From contig CAIZKA010000304.1 in assembly GCA_903933395.1 (NCBI GenBank), positions 1 through 10,608 on the forward strand: DNA of 10,608 nt, given 5' to 3'. The position numbers and the translations under genes are program-made. Of this stretch, positions 1 to 8,026 are shown one piece after another (within the stretch, counting starts at the first letter, position 1; each line of letters opens with the position of its first letter). Source of the DNA: an uncultured beta proteobacterium (lineage in GTDB: Bacteria; Pseudomonadota; Gammaproteobacteria; Burkholderiales; Rhodocyclaceae). The notes beneath the pieces were generated by a model. It had not been told where the DNA came from. It did no database searches and was given only the letters and a program-made list of their open reading frames with translations.

Positions 1-520
1 CCCCGGCGTCAGCGTGAGCGGGGGTGCCGATCAGTCGCCCCGTAGCGGCGTCGAAGCTCAGCCATGCGGGCAAGGGGTCGCCGTTGGCCAGCCTTGCCGA
101 CACGGCCAGGCTGTCGCCGGCGTCGGCATCGACAAACGTCGTTGGCGGCAGCACGAAGAGGAAAGCATCGTTCTCGCGCGCCGACTGGTCGGCAATCACG
201 ATGTTTACCACTGGGGCATCATTAGCGTTGACGATGGCGGCCGTCGCAACACTCGTCACGGTCCCGGCCTTTCCTTCCCGATCGGCATAGGAGGCCACGA
301 CACGCACTTGCCCCCCGACGGCGGCCTCGGTCAGCAGCAGGCTGCCGGTCGTGGCGCCGTCGATGTCGCTCCAGACACTGCCGTCGGCCGACGACTGCCA
401 TTGATAGCCCAGGCCAACGAGGCCATCCAGATCGGCCAGCGTACTGACCGCGGTGAGCGTCTGGTTCTGGGCGGCGTCGCCCGAGAGGGTGAGCGTTCCG
501 GTTGTGGCGTTGTCGGCCTG
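1..520 (-). other. Ig-like module and start of a CADG (dystroglycan-type cadherin-like) module
   Basis: Residues about 2494-2587 read GTLTLSGDAAQNQTLTAV, then LGYQWQSSADGSVWSDIDG and GGQVRVVASYADREG. This is the Ig-like module common in large surface or secreted proteins. Residues 2588 to the edge (NANDAPVV, then PPTTFVDADAGDSLAVSA, PLPAWLSFDAATGRLIGTP) carry the putative Ig/CADG signature, LPxWLxFDxxTGxxxGTP. The module is cut by the window edge, so the protein continues. Confidence 0.75.
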
Positions 521-3500
521 GGTCGCGGCGTCGAGTTCGGCGCCGGTCAATTCGCTGTCGGTTGCCCAGAAGTAGAGGCTGTCGAGACGGCTCGGGTTTA
601 CCGCGTCGTACCAGCCCTTGATCGTCGCGGTGGTGTCGCTGCCGTCGACGTAGACCGTCAGGTCAAGACCGGCATCCCCGGTATGGCGTGCAAAACGCAA
701 CTGGTCCTGCGCTATGTTGGAGCCCAGTTCCAGCGCATTCGTCGTTTCACTGCCGACCGATACTGTGATCGTATCGTGGCCGCTGTGCCGATCGATGAAG
801 TATCTGTTCCAGTCCCCGCCGCCGATCAGCGTGTCGTCGCCGGCGCCACCCACCAGCAATCCGCCACCAGCCCCGGCAATGAGGGTGTCGTTGCCGGCCA
901 TGCCGTGGATTTCGGAATAGGCATCTGTGTCGGCTTCCAGCGTTTCATCATCAACCGAACCGATCAGTGTCTGGTAATACTCGTTGCCGTCGGCGAAACC
1001 TGCCAGCGTTGCCTGCAGCACATCCGCTCCCCATACAGTGCCATCGGCAAACTCGATGCGCGGCATGGTTTCCGGCCAGAACACCAGATCGACGGAACTG
1101 GCGCCATCGCGGATCGACAGCATCAGCAGGCCGTCGCCGTCGCCCGCGCGGGTGACAACAGTCACATCGTCGGGGCTGATCCCGGCCGCGAAGCGGATAA
1201 TGTCGGCTTCATCGCCCGCAATTACCACGGGGCCGGCTCCGTCTCCTTGCTCGTAGACCGTGTCATGCCCGCCGTCGGGGCCGATGAGGTAGACATCCTT
1301 GCCAAGCCCCGCCTGCATGTAGTCGTCATCGGCCGTCCCCGTCAGAACATCATCGCTGGGCGCATAGGCCTTGTTCAGAAGTGTGTCTTGATCCCACACC
1401 GTGCCGTCGGCGAATTCGACAGCGGACAAGAGGGTGCTGTCCCAGCCAAATCCATCCAGCAGGGTAAGGCTGTCCGCGCTGTTGCTCAGCGTCAGAATCA
1501 CGTCATTGCCAACGCCGCCCCGCGAAAACACGATGTCATCCGGCGCAATGCCGTCGCCGAAACGGACAATGTCGAAATCGGCTGCCGCACTGCCCTGATC
1601 CACCACGTCCCGCCCGTCGCCCCGGCTGAAGTAATACACGTCGTTGCCGGTGCCCCCGTTCAGCACATCGTCGCCGGCAGCGCCCGTAATCCAGTCGTTA
1701 CCGTCGAAACCATTGACATCCTCTGCGACCTCGGTCCCCACCAGAACATCGTCATCGCCGGAACCATTGATCATCTCGCGCGCATTGAGGTCCACGCCCG
1801 CCATCGCGGCCAGCGCGGCGGTATCCCAGATCGTGCCGTCGAGAAACTTCACCTGCTCGACTCGATGAATGTGGCTTTCGGCCCAGCGGGCCAGCGTCAC
1901 GCGGTCATCGGTGTCGTTCACGCTCAGGACGACATCCGTACCCTCACGCGACACCATCACGTCGGTCGGGCTGATCCCCTCGGCGAACAGCACGGTATCG
2001 ACGTTGTTGGCGCTCCGGTCGTCGTCCTCAATGCGGTCCTGCCCATCGTAGCGACGGAACACATACAAGTCATCACCCGCTCCGCCCCGAAGAACATCAT
2101 TGTCGTAGCCGCCGTTCAGAACATCGTTGCCCACGCTTCCCGCCAGAGTGTCGTTGCCGCTCATGCCGAACAGATGGCCGCCAACTGTCGGAGCCGCCAG
2201 CGTATTGGCCTGCCCATTGCCGAGCAGGGTGCCGTCACCCATGTCGGGCATCGGCGGTGCGAGATCGACTGCCTGACTCATCCAGATAATGTCTCCATCG
2301 GCAAGCTTGATGAATTCGATACCCGAACCGATCGGATCATCCGACCGCGGCATCACAATGCGCAGCTTCGTCGCGCCGTGCCATGCCACCTCCAGCGTTG
2401 CACGCTGTTTGCCGTTGGCATCTTCCACGCTACCCCAGTCGAAGGAAAGATCGGCGCGGGCAATGCCCTCGGGCAACTCCACCACGTCCTGCGGGACGAG
2501 GCTGATATTCTCGATCAGCCGGAAATCCTTGCTGTCGCCAATAAGCGGCGCTTCGGGTCCCGAAAAATATACAAGGTCACCTGCGGCCAGCGCATCGTCC
2601 ACACTCTCGTAAGGCCCGACTTCCGAGATGTAGGATTCCGCCTGATCGAGTGAAGAGAAAGTCACCCAGGTGACTTCTCCTTCATAGTCGCGACGGAATT
2701 GCCAGTATTCGTCACCGCTTACCCCCTGCTGTTGGTAATACCAGTCCTCGAATGCATCTCGATTCGAGCCGCGATCCTCGATCAGGTCCACGCCATCCTC
2801 GTCCGCCGATAGCACCAGATAACGATCCCACCCCGCCCCGCCGTAGAGCTGGTCGTTGCCGTCTCCGCCCGCCATGGTGGCGCCTTCACCGTAGATCAGG
2901 TCGTCGCCGCCATTGCCGAAGAGAACGTCGCTACGACCCATGGCGCCGTAGCTGCCAAAAATCGTGTCGTTGCCCAGCCCGCCATCGACAAACTCGGTCG
3001 CAGCGCTATTTGCGTGGATTTCGTTGTCGCCGTCGCCGGCGACGATCTCGGCTACCAACTGCGCATAGGAGTCGATGCGCGTGTAGTTGACAGCAACGCG
3101 GTTTCCGACGAGTACGTTGAGCGGCGCCGTCCACCCCGACGTCCCTTCGGCGTATCCCTGTACCGATCCATGGCGCGAATACGACGTGAGATCATAGTAA
3201 TGTTGCACCGCCGAAATCGCATTGCCGAACTGATCCAGCATGAAGCCGCTCGTGTTCCAGGTCCGGTGTTGATAGTTGAACTGCGTGCTCTCCCAGGCCA
3301 GTGTCGCTACCGCGGTGCCGGACGCTACCTCCGTGTGCGCGATATAGCTATTTGAAATCAGCGCGTCATTGCTTTCGATCCTGGCAACTTCATAGTGACT
3401 CCGGGTTGCCGACAGATTCACGCTGCCGGGTGACAGTTGCTCGGAATGTGTCACCTCGACATCACTGGAAATCAGATGCCCGGTCAGCGTCAGGTAGCTT

Positions 3501-6500
3501 GTCGTCGTCTCTTGATGCGACACATTCGCCACCGGTTGCACCGAACCGGGTGCCTGAAACACAAGGTTGCCCTGGTTGATCCAGCCACGGTAATTTGTTT
3601 CGGTCCATGTCTGGGCGGCGATGACCTGAGCCTTGGTGCCAGCCCACAAGCTGCCGATAGCCGTAGCCGACTCGTCGGGCTGGGCGAGTATGGCTTCCAG
3701 CGTGACCGCGTTGGCGCCGTCGAAATCGACACTCCAGCTTTGCGCGGAGCCCGCGTAGTAATCCTTGAGAGTCACGCTGTCCGCCGTACCCTTGACCAGA
3801 AGCTTCAGGTCAGCACCATCCCGCACCGCGCGCAGATCCGTCGCGGCCTGCCATGACTCGAAGCGCAGAATGTTTGTTTCGCCGCCGCCGTCGATGACGG
3901 TGTCGGCATCGCTGCCCGTGGCAAACGCATAGATATCGGTGCCCGTGCCACCGCTTAAAACGTCGACCCCGCCCCCGCCAATCAGCCGGTCGTCGCCAGC
4001 ACCGCCTTCCAATCGATCATTTCCGTCTCTGCCGTCGACCGTGTCATTGCCCTCGCCCGCGTTAATCGTGTCGCCACTGCCATACCCCACCAGAAAATCA
4101 TCCCCCGCCGTCCCGGCGATCAGCCGGGCGCGAATGTCGGCGGCGGACCACGTCGTATCCGCAAACTGCACGGTCTGCAGCCCGGCAGTTACGCCGTCGC
4201 CGGCGAGCCATCCCGCCACCCGCACTTCGTCGCCTTCGGCGTTGCCAAACACCAGGTCGTTGCCCTCGCGACCCAGGGTAATCTCGTCGACGTCTTGATC
4301 AACGAAGCGCAGCGTGGCATTGGCGCCTAGTGCGTTGAGGCTGTCAACGCCATCGCCGCGATACACGCTGAACGTGGCGTTTTGTCCGGTCAGCTGCACC
4401 GTGTCGTCGCCCTGCCCGGCGGAGACGAGGGCGTTGTCCTCGGCGACGATGAGCAGGTCATCGCTGCCGCCGCCGGCAACATGGCGGATACCGGCATCAT
4501 CCGTACCGCTGAAGCTTCCCGTGGCATGGCGGCCGATGAATTCTTCGTAGGCCAGGGTCTGTGCCGTGCCATCGACGGCGGTGATCTCAAAGTGTTCGAT
4601 GCTGCGTGCCTGTCCGCCAGCAATCACCAGGCGATCGATCGGCTGCCCGAACGTCTGGTAGTCGATGCGCAGTTGATCATTGCCGCCGTCGCTGATGTTC
4701 AGATTGGCCGGATCGACACTGGCGTTGAAGCGGACGGTATCCTCGCCACCTTCGTCGAACAAACCATCGATCTGCAGGCTGCTGCCGTTGGAATAGATGG
4801 TTCCATCGCCGGCATTGAAGACATAGGTGTCGTCGCCCAGGCCGCCCAGCATGTTGTCCATGCCGGCGCCGCCGGTCAGGGTGTCGTTGCAGTCGAGGCC
4901 GGCGATGATGTCGTCACCGCCACGGCCGTCGATGCGGTCATCCACTCCGGTGCCAAAGATCGTGTCGTTGCCTTCGGTGCCGTCGAGGTCGAAGCCGCGG
5001 GCCAGCAGGCCTTCCCAACTCAGGCTGCTGCCGTCGGCGAACTGGAAGCTGGAGAAACTTTGCGTCCCCAACGGATTGTCGGCATCGAAGTTCTCGATGT
5101 GGATCGCGTCGCCATCGCCCAAGTCGAGGAGCAGAGATCCTTTGCGCAGCTTGATGGCATCCTTGTCAAAGCCTTCACCGAAGACGAGGATGCTCTTCTC
5201 GGCGCCGGTGTCGTCGTCCAATATCTCATCAACGCCGTCGCCCTTGTTGAACAAGTAGGTGTCTCGGCCGGCGCCGCCGTAGACGATGTCATTGCCCTCG
5301 CCGCCGATAATGATGTCGTCGCCGCCCATGCCCCAGATGTGGTCGATACGGTCGCCACCGGCAAGGTAGTCGTTACCCGGTATTGCCTGCGCGGAATTAT
5401 CGCCATAGAGGTGATCCATTCCAGTCCCGCCCAGCAGGATGTCGTTGCCCTCCTCGCCCATAAGGGTGTCATCCCCCTCCTCGCCAAACACCACGTCGTT
5501 GCCGGCGCCGCCCCAGACGTAATCCTTGCCCTTGCCGGCATAGATGACGTCGGCGCCGCCGCCCGCCGGATTGAGGAGGCCGATGACGGGAGCGAACAGA
5601 AATGTCGTGCCCGGGGTGACAGTCCAGTCGAACGGCGCGGTGCTGGTGTGGTACCAGTCGGTGCCGCCTTCGTTGTAGCGCGAGGAGGATTCGAGAATGT
5701 ACTGCGGGGTGTAGTCGGCGTCGCCGAGGATGAAGTCGTCGCCGGAGCCGGCGATCAGCAGGTCCTGGCCGGCACCGCCGGTCAGGACGTCGTTGTCGGC
5801 ACCGGCGACGAGGATGTCGTCGCCCGAATTGCCGGCGAGCCAGTCGCCTTTCTCGCCGCTGGCGGTGTCGTTGCGGCCATTGGCGATGGCGTCGGCGGTA
5901 CTGATTCGGATGTTGCCGTAGATCACGTCGTCATTTGCATCCCCGGCGAGTATGTCGCCGCCGCTGCCGCCTTCGATGAGGTCGTTGCCTTCGTCGCCAT
6001 TGACGTAGTCGCGGCCGGCGCCTGCTTCGATCCAGTCGTTGCCGCCGCGGCCACCGATGTTGTCGTCTAACTCGTCGGAGAGGATGTGTTCGTTGGCCGC
6101 CGTGCCGACGAGGATGTCTTCATAGGGCTGGGCCGTGCCGATGAGCCGGCCTTGTGCGTCGCGCACGGCCTGTATGCCGGTCTGGCCCGCATTGGTGTCG
6201 TCGGGCTTGATGTCGCCGGTGATGTCGGCCGTGGTTTGCGGATTCTCATTGGCGGCGGCGCCGGTCATCGTGAGGTTGAAGCTGCCGCCGCTGGCAGAAT
6301 TCTGGATGATGAGATTGCCGTCGATCAGCAGGGTGTTGGCGTCAGCCTGGACGTAGAGATGTTTGCCGTCGCTGCTGCGATGCACGAGCGCATCGCCGTA
6401 CTGGGCGCCGCCGGTGAGCGCTTGGCCATCGATTTGGAGGGTGTTCTGTCCTTCTACGTCGAGGATAGTGTCGAGGCCATCGCCGGTGGTATAGCGATAG

Positions 6501-7993
6501 GTGTCGTTGCCCTTGCCGCCGAGAAGAATGTCGTTGCCTTGGCCGCCGGTGAGGGTGTCGACGCCGCCGTTGCCGATGAGGAGGTCGGCGCCGGTGCCGC
6601 CGGTGAGGGTGTCGCTGCCGTTTCCGCCGAGCAGGAAGGCGTTGCGGTTTTGGGTGTCGGCGGTGTTGAGGGCGGTGGTGCCGGATTGAACGTACAAGTC
6701 CCGCAAAACTGGAAGGATGGATGTGATCAGGGTGCGTTCGGCGGGGGTGAAGTTCGCATTGACGTAGGACTGGAAATACTTGTCGCCTTTGGCATCTTTG
6801 AGTGTGGCAACGACGTCGGCCCGGTCGAACTGGATTCCGCCGCCGTTGATATCGGTGAAGAGTGTCTTGTTGTAGCTGGCGCTGGCTTGGGTTTCGTCGT
6901 AGTACTTCTGCATGGCGAAGACGATCAGGGCCTTGCTCAGGTTGTTGAGCGCGGGATTCCACTCGTTGCCGTCGCATATCGTCAGGCCGCCTTCCTGGAC
7001 GAGCTTCCACAGGTCCTTGGTGAAGCGGGTGACCATGGCGTCGGCCGGCATCAGGGTTGCACCAGATGCTGGATCGCGTACACCGGCCTCATGTTGAACT
7101 AGCCGTTCGAGGAAGTTGGCCTCGTCTTTGTCGGTATCCTTGGCAAACAATGCCCTGTCAAAGATCATCGCCAGCAGGTCGGTCAGCTTTTTCGATGCTT
7201 CGCTCAAGGTCTGGGATGACGTTCCTGCCGCTACGGCACTCTGGTTACTTTGTAAGAATGCGGTGAGCAGGGCTTGGGAATGAAGATCCATGGGGCCAAA
7301 GTAGTCGCCGTGCGTCAATGACGGAAGTTCGGTTCCGATTCTCAGCAGCGACAATGCGGATAAGAACTCGCCCTGAACACTGAGGCTGGTAACGTTTGCC
7401 TGCCGAGCCGCCAGCCCGTCCTGCGACCAGCCCAACCCCAGCGGATCGAAAGAGTTGATGAATCGGTCAATGGGGGCGAGCCATTCCGATACTCTTGGAT
7501 ACGTCGTTGCGGGAAACTTGGCTGCAATATCCTGACGAACTTCCTGCGCCGGCAGCCAACTCGCTGCGTTTCGAAACGACGCTTGATCGAATGTCTTTGC
7601 CGTTTCGTTGAAGAACACGGCGATCAACGAAGCCAGCCCGCCACCCAGAGAGTGTCCGGTCAGGGTGATGTTGGCATCGGGATTGGCCGCCTTTATCTGC
7701 ATGTAGTACCCGGCGGCCTGGAACAACTGGATGGACGCACCGCCCATACCCAAAGCGGCATCTGCCACCATATCGCCGCGTATGTCCTTGTCGTAGGTGC
7801 CGGCGTAGGAGATGACGATTTCGTTGCCACGCTGGAACGCAATTACTTCAAAGCCAGAACTCGGATCCCTGTAGTAGGACTCTGAATTGGTGACTTCTGC
7901 CCAGCCTTGCGGAACCGGAATCTTGTTTTTGTCTTTCCTGGTCGAATCGTAGGACGCGCCAGCCATCAATGCATATTCGAGTATCGTAGCCAT
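1..7993 (-). CDS. Giant RTX protein with N-terminal class 3 lipase domain, type I secreted (3' end beyond window)
   Basis: The minus-strand frame reads without a stop from ATG at 7993 to the left edge, at least 2664 residues. There is no N-terminal signal peptide, as expected for type I secretion with a C-terminal signal, which is outside the window. Residues 1-250 are an alpha/beta-hydrolase of the lipase class 3 type: NITLTGHSLGGG gives nucleophile Ser115, with Asp183 (NSFDPLG) and His238 (DLHSQALL) as the likely triad. Their spacing is close to that of fungal class 3 lipases. Residues 250-450 are a helical linker. From about 453 onward GGxGxDxUx calcium-binding nonapeptide blocks alternate with haemolysin-related modules ending in FADGTxW. 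The visible end has an Ig-like module and a CADG module. The start is supported by an AAGGA ribosome site 7-8 nt upstream. Predicted role: extracellular, calcium-folded lipase or phospholipase. The substrate cannot be told from sequence, and a structural or adhesin role for the repeat part is possible. Confidence 0.93.
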   Translation of the reverse strand, partial: MATILEYALMAGASYDSTRKDKNKIPVPQGWAEVTNSESYYRDPSSGFEVIAFQRGNEIVISYAGTYDKDIRGDMVADAALGMGGASIQLFQAAGYYMQIKAANPDANITLTGHSLGGGLASLIAVFFNETAKTFDQASFRNAASWLPAQEVRQDIAAKFPATTYPRVSEWLAPIDRFINSFDPLGLGWSQDGLAARQANVTSLSVQGEFLSALSLLRIGTELPSLTHGDYFGPMDLHSQALLTAFLQSNQSAVAAGTSSQTLSEASKKLTDLLAMIFDRALFAKDTDKDEANFLERLVQHEAGVRDPASGATLMPADAMVTRFTKDLWKLVQEGGLTICDGNEWNPALNNLSKALIVFAMQKYYDETQASASYNKTLFTDINGGGIQFDRADVVATLKDAKGDKYFQSYVNANFTPAERTLITSILPVLRDLYVQSGTTALNTADTQNRNAFLLGGNGSDTLTGGTGADLLIGNGGVDTLTGGQGNDILLGGKGNDTYRYTTGDGLDTILDVEGQNTLQIDGQALTGGAQYGDALVHRSSDGKHLYVQADANTLLIDGNLIIQNSASGGSFNLTMTGAAANENPQTTADITGDIKPDDTNAGQTGIQAVRDAQGRLIGTAQPYEDILVGTAANEHILSDELDDNIGGRGGNDWIEAGAGRDYVNGDEGNDLIEGGSGGDILAGDANDDVIYGNIRISTADAIANGRNDTASGEKGDWLAGNSGDDILVAGADNDVLTGGAGQDLLIAGSGDDFILGDADYTPQYILESSSRYNEGGTDWYHTSTAPFDWTVTPGTTFLFAPVIGLLNPAGGGADVIYAGKGKDYVWGGAGNDVVFGEEGDDTLMGEEGNDILLGGTGMDHLYGDNSAQAIPGNDYLAGGDRIDHIWGMGGDDIIIGGEGNDIVYGGAGRDTYLFNKGDGVDEILDDDTGAEKSILVFGEGFDKDAIKLRKGSLLLDLGDGDAIHIENFDADNPLGTQSFSSFQFADGSSLSWEGLLARGFDLDGTEGNDTIFGTGVDDRIDGRGGDDIIAGLDCNDTLTGGAGMDNMLGGLGDDTYVFNAGDGTIYSNGSSLQIDGLFDEGGEDTVRFNASVDPANLNISDGGNDQLRIDYQTFGQPIDRLVIAGGQARSIEHFEITAVDGTAQTLAYEEFIGRHATGSFSGTDDAGIRHVAGGGSDDLLIVAEDNALVSAGQGDDTVQLTGQNATFSVYRGDGVDSLNALGANATLRFVDQDVDEITLGREGNDLVFGNAEGDEVRVAGWLAGDGVTAGLQTVQFADTTWSAADIRARLIAGTAGDDFLVGYGSGDTINAGEGNDTVDGRDGNDRLEGGAGDDRLIGGGGVDVLSGGTGTDIYAFATGSDADTVIDGGGETNILRFESWQAATDLRAVRDGADLKLLVKGTADSVTLKDYYAGSAQSWSVDFDGANAVTLEAILAQPDESATAIGSLWAGTKAQVIAAQTWTETNYRGWINQGNLVFQAPGSVQPVANVSHQETTTSYLTLTGHLISSDVEVTHSEQLSPGSVNLSATRSHYEVARIESNDALISNSYIAHTEVASGTAVATLAWESTQFNYQHRTWNTSGFMLDQFGNAISAVQHYYDLTSYSRHGSVQGYAEGTSGWTAPLNVLVGNRVAVNYTRIDSYAQLVAEIVAGDGDNEIHANSAATEFVDGGLGNDTIFGSYGAMGRSDVLFGNGGDDLIYGEGATMAGGDGNDQLYGGAGWDRYLVLSADEDGVDLIEDRGSNRDAFEDWYYQQQGVSGDEYWQFRRDYEGEVTWVTFSSLDQAESYISEVGPYESVDDALAAGDLVYFSGPEAPLIGDSKDFRLIENISLVPQDVVELPEGIARADLSFDWGSVEDANGKQRATLEVAWHGATKLRIVMPRSDDPIGSGIEFIKLADGDIIWMSQAVDLAPPMPDMGDGTLLGNGQANTLAAPTVGGHLFGMSGNDTLAGSVGNDVLNGGYDNDVLRGGAGDDLYVFRRYDGQDRIEDDDRSANNVDTVLFAEGISPTDVMVSREGTDVVLSVNDTDDRVTLARWAESHIHRVEQVKFLDGTIWDTAALAAMAGVDLNAREMINGSGDDDVLVGTEVAEDVNGFDGNDWITGAAGDDVLNGGTGNDVYYFSRGDGRDVVDQGSAAADFDIVRFGDGIAPDDIVFSRGGVGNDVILTLSNSADSLTLLDGFGWDSTLLSAVEFADGTVWDQDTLLNKAYAPSDDVLTGTADDDYMQAGLGKDVYLIGPDGGHDTVYEQGDGAGPVVIAGDEADIIRFAAGISPDDVTVVTRAGDGDGLLMLSIRDGASSVDLVFWPETMPRIEFADGTVWGADVLQATLAGFADGNEYYQTLIGSVDDETLEADTDAYSEIHGMAGNDTLIAGAGGGLLVGGAGDDTLIGGGDWNRYFIDRHSGHDTITVSVGSETTNALELGSNIAQDQLRFARHTGDAGLDLTVYVDGSDTTATIKGWYDAVNPSRLDSLYFWATDSELTGAELDAATQADNATTGTLTLSGDAAQNQTLTAVSTLADLDGLVGLGYQWQSSADGSVWSDIDGATTGSLLLTEAAVGGQVRVVASYADREGKAGTVTSVATAAIVNANDAPVVNIVIADQSARENDAFLFVLPPTTFVDADAGDSLAVSARLANGDPLPAWLSFDAATGRLIGTPAHADAG
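770..1780 (-). repeat. RTX blocks 9, 10 and 11 with intervening beta modules
   Basis: Three short rolls. Block 9 (about 1615-1780) contains GSGDDDVLVG, GFDGNDWITGAAGDDVL and GTGNDVYYFSRGDG. Block 10 (about 1240-1370) contains SDDVLTGTADDDYM and GKDVYLIGPDGG. Block 11 (about 770-930) contains GMAGNDTLIAGAGGG and GGAGDDTLIGGGDWNRYFI. Blocks 9 and 10 are each followed by a beta module with an FxxGIxPDDxxx start and a VEFADGTVWD-like or IEFADGTVWG-like end, a repeating super-module. Confidence 0.85.
2045..2240 (-). repeat. RTX calcium-binding block 8
   Basis: Residues about 1918-1983: GMSGNDTLAGSVGNDVLNGG, YDNDVLRGGAGDDLYVFRR. It is followed at about 1810-2045 by a beta module of the haemolysin calcium-binding-related type with the landmarks TVLFAEGISPTDV and VKFLDGTIWD. 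Confidence 0.86.
2815..3055 (-). repeat. RTX calcium-binding block 7
   Basis: Residues about 1647-1726: DGGLGNDTIFGSYGAMGRSD, FGNGGDDLIYGEGATMAGG, then GDGNDQLYGGAGWDRYLVLS. The roll is looser than blocks 1-4, with two short loops between nonapeptides. Confidence 0.85.
3060..3740 (-). other. Non-repeat insertion domain inside the RTX region
   Basis: Residues about 1419-1645 contain no GGxGxD repeats. The segment is rich in Ser, Thr, Gln, Tyr and Trp (for example LAWESTQFNYQHRTWN and VQHYYDLTSYSRHG) with alternating polar and hydrophobic residues that suggest a beta fold. I do not recognise a family. It ends at IVAGDGDNEIHANS, where RTX repeats resume. Confidence 0.6.
3915..4125 (-). repeat. 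RTX calcium-binding block 6 (after a weak block 5 near 4400-4480)
   Basis: Residues about 1290-1360. The block contains GTAGDDFLVGYGSGD, INAGEGNDTVDGRDGND and GGAGDDRLIGGGGVD. Its DNA at 4043-4090 is the segment with a degenerate second copy at 8866-8913. Thr and Ala codons here shift towards ACG and GCG compared with blocks 1-3. The weak block 5 reads GGGSDDLLIVAEDNA and GQGDDTVQ. Confidence 0.87.
4815..4990 (-). repeat. RTX calcium-binding block 4, with a Gly-to-Cys change
   Basis: Residues about 1002-1060: EGNDTIFGTGVDDRIDGRGGDDIIAG, then GLDCNDTLTGGAGMD and GLGDDTYVFNAGDG. Cys1035 sits where glycine is expected in the nonapeptide, one base away from a Gly codon (TGC versus GGC). Confidence 0.86.
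5245..5565 (-). repeat. RTX calcium-binding block 3
   Basis: Residues about 810-917. Repeats such as GGAGNDVVFGEEGDDTLM are interrupted by a short loop (YGDNSAQAIPGNDYLAGG), resume with GMGGDDIIIGGEGNDIVY, and exit at GRDTYLFNKGDG. The following beta module, to about 5000, has the haemolysin calcium-binding-related signature ending in FQFADGSSLSW. Confidence 0.88.
5720..6063 (-). repeat. RTX calcium-binding block 2, long
   Basis: Residues about 644-758. It opens GGRGGNDWIEAGAGRDYV and continues through GDEGNDLIEGGSGGDIL. A short break (YGNIRISTADAIANGRN) is followed by GNSGDDILVAGADNDVL and GSGDDFILGDADY. It is one of the two longest rolls in the protein. Confidence 0.88.
6500..6636 (-). repeat. 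RTX calcium-binding block 1
   Basis: Residues about 453-498. Five consecutive nonapeptides of the GGxGxDxLx type (for example GGTGADLLI, GGQGNDILL) end in GNDTYRYTTGDGLDTI, the usual exit from an RTX roll into a beta module. Thr is almost always ACC and Gly GGC here. Confidence 0.9.
7244..7993 (-). other. Lipase class 3 (alpha/beta-hydrolase) domain
   Basis: Residues 1-250 of the giant protein. The nucleophile elbow GHSLGGG spans residues 113-119, preceded by a strand (NITLT) and followed by LASLIAVFFNE, the usual helix after the elbow. Asp183 in FINSFDPLG corresponds to the class 3 position before a DP motif. His238 lies in DLHSQALLTAFL. Ser-Asp spacing is 68 and Asp-His spacing 55. Upstream, FEVIAFQRGNEIVISYAGTYDKD resembles the oxyanion-side strand region of this family (fRGT-like). 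The triad assignment is by motif and spacing only. Confidence 0.82.
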
Positions 7994-8026
7994 GTTCCAT
8001 CCTTTATCGAACGTTTGGTTGAGCGA

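Noticed and set aside
14..2653. 879-codon plus-strand open frame opposite the RTX gene
   Set aside because: It is antisense to the continuous RTX coding frame. Its composition (Val/Ala/Gly/His/Arg-rich, VVAGA-like runs) is the mirror of GGC/GAC/AAC repeat codons. It has no recognisable domain and its start lies at the window edge.
4382..6070. 562-codon plus-strand open frame of low-complexity Val/Ala/Asp sequence
   Set aside because: This is the same antisense shadow effect over RTX blocks 2-6; the minus-strand frame has clear domains throughout.
3915..6640. Tandem-repeat appearance that might suggest a CRISPR array or satellite DNA
   Set aside because: The repeats are 27-nt coding units of degenerate RTX nonapeptides in one frame, not identical direct repeats with unique spacers.
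6086..7102. 338-codon plus-strand open frame
   Set aside because: It is a shadow of the lipase linker and RTX blocks 1-2 on the minus strand.
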